Shown here: in pieces, positions 24,365 through 28,180 of the stretch
Numbering within the stretch: the stretch's first letter is position 1
Layout of the letters: the number at the start of each line of letters is the position of its first letter
Virus record (IMG/VR): IMGVR_UViG_3300033571_004576
Span: 1-28,180 of that record
Source of the DNA: a virus
DNA length: 28,180 bases
Strand: one strand, 5' to 3'
Notes under the pieces: generated by a model
What the model was told of the DNA's origin: nothing
Databases searched by the model: none
Seen by the model: only the letters and a program-made list of their open reading frames with translations
Made by a program: the position numbers and the translations under genes

Positions 24365-24760
24365 TCAGGTGATGTTGAGACCGACGCCGACCGCATCGGG
24401 GATGGTGCTGGCGCGGTTGATCCGCAGCAACCTCTTGCCCTCTGCCCGCTTCTGTCCGGTGCGGGCGTCGGCCACCTTCGGGGCCTCGGCGGTTTTCTCC
24501 GGCGCCGGGGGGCCCAGCAGGTTGGCCAGGCGATCGGCGTTCGCCTGGGTCTCGTTGGCGCGTAGGGTCTTCACCTGGGCCAGGTCTTCCAGCACCAGCT
24601 CCTGCCCCTGCAGCGCCATGTTCAGCCCCACCTGTGCCGCCTCGAGGACGCCTTGGCGCTGGGCCTTCATCACCTTCAGCTGGAGGGCCGCCTGCTCGTT
24701 CGCCTGCTTGTAGTTGGGGGATGTGATCGTGGCGCCCCCGCCGCCCCCACCGCCGCACAT
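24365..24760 (-). CDS. MCGGG-type small protein 1 (131 aa)
   Basis: ATG 24760 overlaps the stop of the 55-aa gene as TGATG. The protein starts with MCGGGGGGGATITSPNYKQA, followed by a helical, Q/A-rich region (residues ~18-75) and a C-terminal KRLLRINRASTIPDAVGVGLNIT. The C-terminus (VGVGLNI) resembles the end of the following protein (GAGLNLGV). No signal peptide precedes the cysteine, so this is not a lipoprotein. Probable minor head or virion protein by position; function unknown. Confidence 0.75.
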   Translation of the reverse strand: MCGGGGGGGATITSPNYKQANEQAALQLKVMKAQRQGVLEAAQVGLNMALQGQELVLEDLAQVKTLRANETQANADRLANLLGPPAPEKTAEAPKVADARTGQKRAEGKRLLRINRASTIPDAVGVGLNIT

Positions 24761-24927
24761 CAGTAGTGCCCCTTGTTGAGGTTGATTTCAGCCTCTACCA
24801 ACCGCACCACTTCGACGTTGCCGGTGATGCGATCCATGGTGCGATGATCGGTGCCCGGGTCAGGACACCGATCAGGGAAGCGGGCCCTGAGCCACGCGAG
24901 ATGTTCCTCGGTCCAGATCGGGAGCAC
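24760..24927 (-). CDS. Short hypothetical protein at the start of the head module (55 aa)
   Basis: Frame from GTG 24927 to TGA 24760, too short for usual ORF cut-offs. The sequence (GTG)LPIWTEEHLAWLRARFPD... continuing to ...NVEVVRLVEAEINLNKGHY is amphipathic and protein-like, with a WTEEHLAWLRARF helix. It ends in TGATG with the next gene. An in-frame TAG at 24957-24955 (the stop of the preceding gene) limits the start; apart from the GTG the first alternative is ATG 24834, which would give only 24 residues. The GTG is part of the palindrome CTGCAGCCCTGCAGTG. No Shine-Dalgarno sequence. Function unknown. Confidence 0.6.
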   Translation of the reverse strand: MLPIWTEEHLAWLRARFPDRCPDPGTDHRTMDRITGNVEVVRLVEAEINLNKGHY

Positions 24928-24940
24928 TGCAGGGCTGCAG
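24927..24940 (-). promoter_or_regulatory. Palindrome at the border of replication and head genes
   Basis: CTGCAGCCCTGCAG on the coding strand in a 27-nt gap, just after the stop of the CFGGPLDG protein gene and ending in the GTG of the 55-aa gene. It marks the switch from DNA-metabolism genes to virion genes, a typical place for a class III (late) promoter in T7-like phages. Identical to the intragenic copy at 5946. Confidence 0.5.
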
Positions 24941-24954
24941 ATGTTGGCCCAAGT

Positions 24955-25212
24955 CTACGGGTCCCCGCTATCGCTTCCTAGGCCTTGCCACACCAGGCAC
25001 AGCCCGTGGCCGGCCCGGCGCCGCAGCACGTAGGTGACAACGGTCAGAAACTTTTTCTCCCACGGCGTACTGGGGTCGGTCGGCACATCCCAGGGGACTT
25101 GCTCGGGATCTTCGGGCAAGTTGAATTGGAAGGTGGTGCCCACGAGCCCGACAGTGACGAGGCGGCCATCCAGGGGGCCGCCGAAGCACTTGAAGGTGCG
25201 CTGTTCAGTCAT
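24955..25212 (-). CDS. Small hypothetical protein with CFGGPLDG motif (85 aa)
   Basis: ATG 25212 overlaps the wHTH gene stop by 8 nt and has a strong ribosome binding site (GGAGGTGGAGG). The N-terminus MTEQRTFKCFGGPLDGRLVTVG contains the CxGGPxDG motif seen in many small phage and bacterial proteins of unknown function. The C-terminal half has YVLRRRAGHGLCLVWQGL. An earlier in-frame ATG at 25242 lies within the upstream gene and is unlikely. It is the last gene before the palindrome that opens the head module. Confidence 0.75.
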   Translation of the reverse strand: MTEQRTFKCFGGPLDGRLVTVGLVGTTFQFNLPEDPEQVPWDVPTDPSTPWEKKFLTVVTYVLRRRAGHGLCLVWQGLGSDSGDP

Positions 25213-25678
25213 GGTCCTCCACCTCCAGGTCGTGGGGGCCACCGACCAGTTCCCAGCGGCCCCGCATGACCTTCTGCTGGCCTTCCAGAAAGTGGGACAG
25301 GGTGGAGTAGGGGATGCTCCACCTTCTGGCCCATGCCTTGCACTGATCCACGGGGATCCGCTGCCGCATCCGAGACTTCAGATCGCGGATCACATAGGCC
25401 GGCGCCAGATTGGGGTCCATCCTGTCGTTCGCGGATCGCTTCACCCAGTACACCCAGGTGCCCCGGGTGTTGGCGTTGGGGCACGCACCCACCAGCCCCT
25501 TCCGCATGAGCCGGTAGAGGTTGCGGGTGAGCGTGTCCCTGCAGAGTCCTAGGTCTTCGGCCAGCTCGGTCTGGCTGGGCCACCAGCTGGGGCAGCGCTG
25601 CTCCAGCTGCACCATCGTCAGCAGCATCTCGGCGCGGATCGTGCCCCGGAGGGAGGTGAGGAAGGCGGGGTCGATCAT
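25205..25678 (-). CDS. Winged helix-turn-helix DNA-binding protein (157 aa)
   Basis: Probable DNA-binding regulator or replication accessory protein. Residues 35-61 (PSQTELAEDLGLCRDTLTRN plus LYRLMRKGLV) form a classical helix-turn-helix with recognition helix, and residues 62-80 (GTWVYWVKRS) can form the wing. Residues ~111-134 (QCKAWARRWSIPYSTLSHFL) look like a second helix-turn-helix. ATG 25678 overlaps the ASCH gene stop as ATGA. It lies directly upstream of the late genes whose junctions carry palindromes, so a role in late-gene control is an attractive but untested idea. Confidence 0.75.
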   Translation of the reverse strand: MIDPAFLTSLRGTIRAEMLLTMVQLEQRCPSWWPSQTELAEDLGLCRDTLTRNLYRLMRKGLVGACPNANTRGTWVYWVKRSANDRMDPNLAPAYVIRDLKSRMRQRIPVDQCKAWARRWSIPYSTLSHFLEGQQKVMRGRWELVGGPHDLEVEDHD

Positions 25679-26307
25679 GACGCCACACCTCCGTCAATCC
25701 GCCGGAACGACAGGACCCACACCAATGGGTTGGCGTCCCATGAGCCGTCACCATGGATAGAGCGCCAGAGCCGCAGAAACGCGCCCCGTGGTGTTCGTGA
25801 GTGCATGGACCGATGAGGAGCAGCAGTCCACCACGCCCCCGGCTCGTCACCCTGTAGTGAAAGCTCTGTGATCCCTTCCAACCGGGCATCGTCGTCGCTG
25901 ATCTCGTGCAGCCGCTCCACCCGCACGTCGGTGATCTCCAGCAGGATGCGGGAGGCAGCGCGGGGCATGAAGATCGACGGGCGCCAGCGAAGCCCCGTCT
26001 GTTCGTCGTCCCATCCGGGGTCTGTGGCCCGATACAGAACGCCATCGGCGTCATCGGGGCATCCGGTGCCGCCTGATAGCCAGGCGAACGTCTCCCGCAC
26101 CCAGAGCCGGTCCCCTGGCACGCCGTAGCGGCAGCGATAGGGGCGGGCGTCGGTGTCGTGCCATGGCCCGTTGATGAGCTTGGCAAGGCCATCTTCGTCG
26201 GGCTGCGGCTTCACCACCCGCCTTGTCTTCGTCTTGGTGCCGGCCAGGATGGCGCGGATCATCGGGCCGGAAAACAGGATCGGCCTTTCCTTCGTGGGGT
26301 CGATCAT
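25675..26307 (-). CDS. ASCH-domain protein (PUA-like fold, RNA/nucleoside-binding)
   Basis: Belongs to a family frequent in phages: ERPILFSGPMIRAILAGTKT followed by KTRRVVKPQP, then PGDRLWVRETFAW, and ASRILLEITDVRVERLHEIS with DDARLEGI form the ASCH signature over most of the protein, with W-x-x-NP-x-VWVLSF at the end. ASCH proteins bind RNA or modified nucleosides, and some hydrolyse N4-acetylcytidine; the phage role is not established. I chose ATG 26307 (MIDPTKERP, 210 aa) because it overlaps the exonuclease stop as ATGA; ATG 26319 is four codons earlier. Confidence 0.85.
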   Translation of the reverse strand: MIDPTKERPILFSGPMIRAILAGTKTKTRRVVKPQPDEDGLAKLINGPWHDTDARPYRCRYGVPGDRLWVRETFAWLSGGTGCPDDADGVLYRATDPGWDDEQTGLRWRPSIFMPRAASRILLEITDVRVERLHEISDDDARLEGITELSLQGDEPGAWWTAAPHRSMHSRTPRGAFLRLWRSIHGDGSWDANPLVWVLSFRRIDGGVAS

Positions 26308-27038
26308 CCCGGCACCCACAAGCGAGGAACCCCCAGGTCGAAGTCATATTCCCCCGGGCGGAGGATGCGGGCGCATCTCGCCTGTTGCAGGGCGAACACC
26401 TCGGACTGCCCTGCCTTGGCGAAGGTGGCCACCACCCTCTCCCACATCTCCTGAACGGTGGAGGCCTCCCCCAGAACCTGCTCGGCCTTCACGGAGCCGA
26501 TGCCCTTGCAGCCGGGGTAACCATCGGCCGTGTCACCAGTGAGGGTCTGGATCATCCACTGCCGATCTGCCATCGCCTCGGTGATCTCCAGCAGCTCCCC
26601 GTTCCGCAGGAGGACTCCCGGCACCGTGAGCATGTCCTTGTCGTCGCTGGCGATCACATCCCCCGGAAAGGCCAGCAAGGCCATGGCGTCGTCCCCCTCC
26701 GCCTCCGCCATGGTCATAGACATCCAGCCCATCCCCCGGCCAGCGGTCTTCACCCACTCGGCCAGGGCCCGGTAGCCGGCGGGTTTCTTGAGGCCCTTTC
26801 GGTTGCTCTTGTAGCCGGGGTAGACCCCGTAGCGGAAGCTGGCGGGGCCACCGAAAGCCATCACCGGCTGGTGGTCGGGGGCGATGGCCATCAAGTCGGA
26901 GACGATCCCCTGGAATCCCGCCTTGGCATCGCCGTGGCGGCAGAGGTAGGTCCATTCGTCGGGGGCCCACTCGGCTTCGTACTCGGCCGCGGCGGCGGCA
27001 CGGAAGAGGTAGAGCTCGGCGTCGATTAGTAACTTCAT
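26304..27038 (-). CDS. 5'-3' exonuclease, T7 gp6-like (FEN/PIN fold)
   Basis: Degrades DNA from 5' ends; in T7 this removes primers and recycles host DNA. 244 aa. Metal-binding acidic residues appear in the expected order: D6 (LLIDAELYLFRAA), E112-D117 (AEAEGDDAMA), D132/D133/D135 (ASDDKDML) and D169/D172 (TGDTADGYPG), followed by the helix-three-turn-helix DNA-binding motif PGCKGIGSVKA (175-185). YKSNRK (76-81) is the usual arch/DNA-contact segment. ATG 27038 has GGAG 6 nt upstream and overlaps the previous stop as ATGA. Position before the head module matches T7 gene 6. Confidence 0.92.
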   Translation of the reverse strand: MKLLIDAELYLFRAAAAAEYEAEWAPDEWTYLCRHGDAKAGFQGIVSDLMAIAPDHQPVMAFGGPASFRYGVYPGYKSNRKGLKKPAGYRALAEWVKTAGRGMGWMSMTMAEAEGDDAMALLAFPGDVIASDDKDMLTVPGVLLRNGELLEITEAMADRQWMIQTLTGDTADGYPGCKGIGSVKAEQVLGEASTVQEMWERVVATFAKAGQSEVFALQQARCARILRPGEYDFDLGVPRLWVPG

Positions 27039-27400
27039 GGATTACTCCAGTCGAATGTCGCGTTGATTGGCTGAACATGCTTCCAGCGAGAGATCTCCGT
27101 CTTGATCTGTCTTGCGTTGGCGCGGGACTTGATTTCGCCCTTTTCCCTAAGGTGCATCCTTCGCTCTCTGTAGGTTGCCTGAATCTCGGCTCCTACGCTG
27201 AAGGTTGGCCAAGAGTCCATCCAGTTTTCGGGGCCACTTCTCGCGGCCAGCAGCTTCACCCTCTCCAAGAACTCAATCTTTTCCTCTAGGTAGGCGATCT
27301 GCTTCATTAGAAATGTGTACCTTTCCCGATCTTCGCCTGTCAGCAGTGAGGGTCGGTACAGATTCTTCAGCGTCTTTTGCGCCTTAACCGATCCGCTCAT
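27035..27400 (-). CDS. Hypothetical protein before the exonuclease (121 aa)
   Basis: Start at ATG 27400 (MSGSVKAQKTLKNLYRPSLL), which has AAGAGG 8 nt upstream; an in-frame ATG at 27460 would overlap the preceding small gene. Basic and helical: residues ~25-50 (RYTFLMKQIAYLEEKIEFLE) form a likely coiled coil, and the C-terminus is rich in R/K and aromatic residues (MHLREKGEIKSRANARQIKT). Its GC content is visibly lower than that of neighbours. No recognised domain. It ends in an ATGA overlap with the exonuclease. Confidence 0.75.
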   Translation of the reverse strand: MSGSVKAQKTLKNLYRPSLLTGEDRERYTFLMKQIAYLEEKIEFLERVKLLAARSGPENWMDSWPTFSVGAEIQATYRERRMHLREKGEIKSRANARQIKTEISRWKHVQPINATFDWSNP

Positions 27401-27422
27401 CGGCTGGGCCTCTTGAAGGTGT

Positions 27423-27602
27423 TCATGGTGGCGGTGTGGTGGTGGTGTTGTGATACCCAAGGATTACAAGCGCCTCATCCAGGGCTTCGATGAACCCTGC
27501 GATGTGGTCGCCATCGGAGGCGGTGCGGTTGCGCTTCGGATCCCAGAACTCCTGGGCCTTCTCCTCCCGCAACTCGAGGATTCGCCAGATTTCAGGGGTC
27601 AT
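27423..27602 (-). CDS. Short hypothetical protein (59 aa)
   Basis: ATG 27602 to TGA 27423, overlapping the end of the preceding gene by 11 nt and ending 22 nt before the next start. The sequence (MTPEIWRILELREEKAQEFW, DPKRNRTASDGDHIAGFIEA, LDEALVILGY plus a T/P-rich tail) is acidic, helical and protein-like. It fills the gap between two coupled genes, which supports it despite its length. No family recognised. Confidence 0.65.
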   Translation of the reverse strand: MTPEIWRILELREEKAQEFWDPKRNRTASDGDHIAGFIEALDEALVILGYHNTTTTPPP

Positions 27603-27813
27603 GGCCCTGTCTCCTGCGATAGGCCGCGAGGTCTCGGAAGTGGCGGTCCTTGAACTGGGGGTGCTGCTCCAGGAACTCCAGGCTTGGGAGCACCGGACTC
27701 AGTGCATTGCCCCGGATGATGTCGTTGACGGACCAGAGGCCATGCAGCAGGCCACGCTCAAAGATCCGGCGCAGTTCCTCCTGCGAGTAGAGGCCGGGCT
27801 GCTCAGGTGGCAT
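27592..27813 (-). CDS. Short hypothetical protein (73 aa)
   Basis: ATG 27813 overlaps the preceding stop by 11 nt. Begins MPPEQPGLYSQEELRRIFER and continues with an amphipathic helix and GLLHGLWSVNDIIRG; the end is basic (DRHFRDLAAYRRRQGHDP). The run of short overlapping genes in the region before the exonuclease is typical of T7-like phages. No function can be assigned. Confidence 0.65.
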   Translation of the reverse strand: MPPEQPGLYSQEELRRIFERGLLHGLWSVNDIIRGNALSPVLPSLEFLEQHPQFKDRHFRDLAAYRRRQGHDP

Positions 27814-28165
27814 GGGCCTCCCCTCGCAGGTAGGCCTCCCACTGTTCGTCTGTCATCCCCACCTCCGCCCGTTTGGGTGGCAGCAGGGACTGTTCGCCGC
27901 CGGACGACATAAAGCACTGGTATTCGGCCCCGGGGTGGGGCTTCAGGGTCTGCGCCTGGCGGGGCAGCAGGGCCCGCTGCTGCTCGGTGGGCTGGAGCCA
28001 GGCCGGCAGGGATCCCCTGAAGCCATAGGAGCGGTTGGCCAGGCCCCCCTCGGTGCCATAGAGGTTGGCCATCAGCTCGGCCCAGGCGGGGAAGCGCAGG
28101 AAGTCCTGCCCCGCCGTGCCCTGGATCCACTGCTCGCAGGCCCATAGGAACTGCTCGCGGTCCAC
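27803..28165 (-). CDS. Hypothetical protein, possibly cut at its 5' end (120 aa visible)
   Basis: Frame from GTG 28165 to TGA 27803. The frame stays open to the window edge (five more codons, GAFPE), so the true start may lie outside. The core FLRFPAWAELMANLYGTEGG followed by LANRSYGFRGSLPAWLQPT has a conserved, aromatic-rich look. The C-terminal VGMTDEQWEAYLRGEAHAT is helical. It is the first of the small genes upstream of the exonuclease. No function assigned. Confidence 0.65.
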   Translation of the reverse strand: MDREQFLWACEQWIQGTAGQDFLRFPAWAELMANLYGTEGGLANRSYGFRGSLPAWLQPTEQQRALLPRQAQTLKPHPGAEYQCFMSSGGEQSLLPPKRAEVGMTDEQWEAYLRGEAHAT

Positions 28166-28180
28166 CTCAGGGAAGGCGCC

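Noticed and set aside
1-28180. tRNA genes, CRISPR arrays, insertion sequences, attachment sites
   Set aside because: No cloverleaf-like sequence, regularly spaced repeats, transposase or integrase was seen on either strand.

Overview
The window is the middle-to-late part of a T7-like podovirus genome (short-tailed phage, Autographivirales-type gene order), presented so that every convincing gene lies on the minus strand. Transcription therefore runs from high to low coordinates. The order exonuclease, (small genes), portal, scaffold, major capsid, tail tube A, tail tube B, gp13-like, gp14-like, giant internal virion proteins, tail fibre is that of T7 genes 6 to 17. No RNA polymerase, DNA polymerase, helicase, terminase large subunit, integrase, tRNA or rRNA gene is visible. 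The DNA is GC-rich in most genes, which points to a GC-rich host; a Cyanobium/Synechococcus-type cyanobacterium is possible, but nothing in the window proves the host.

Layout in transcription order. (1) 28180-24955: small unknown proteins, a T7 gp6-like 5'-3' exonuclease, an ASCH-domain protein, a winged-helix protein and a small CFGGPLDG protein, most joined by 4-11 nt overlaps (two pairs are separated by about 20 nt or less). (2) 24927-20281: head module, with a 55-aa protein, two MCGGG-type small proteins, portal, scaffold and capsid, ending at a rho-independent terminator like T7 Tphi. (3) 20179-5176: tail tube A and B, gp13-like and gp14-like proteins, and three giant proteins of 1101, 1139 and 1194 aa expected to be ejected into the cell with the DNA, then a small membrane protein. 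The 1101-aa protein carries an M23 peptidase domain and an RlpA-like domain; the 1139-aa protein carries a ParB-like domain. (4) 5151-108: three adsorption-type proteins (a beta-helix tailspike, a repeat-containing fibre, a LamG-like lectin) plus an unknown 206-aa protein, and the start of one more gene at the window edge.

The most interesting non-coding signal is a short hairpin/palindrome with core CTGCANCC(C/G)TGCAG on the coding strand. Almost all genes here overlap or nearly touch. Only five junctions have gaps above 23 nt (24955/24927, 21406/21288, 20281/20179, 5176/5151, 2995/2886). Four of them hold the complete palindrome and the fifth holds its left half and loop. Their positions (head module, capsid, tail tube, tail fibre) resemble those of T7 class III promoters, so they may be phage promoters, operators or mRNA processing/translation-control hairpins.
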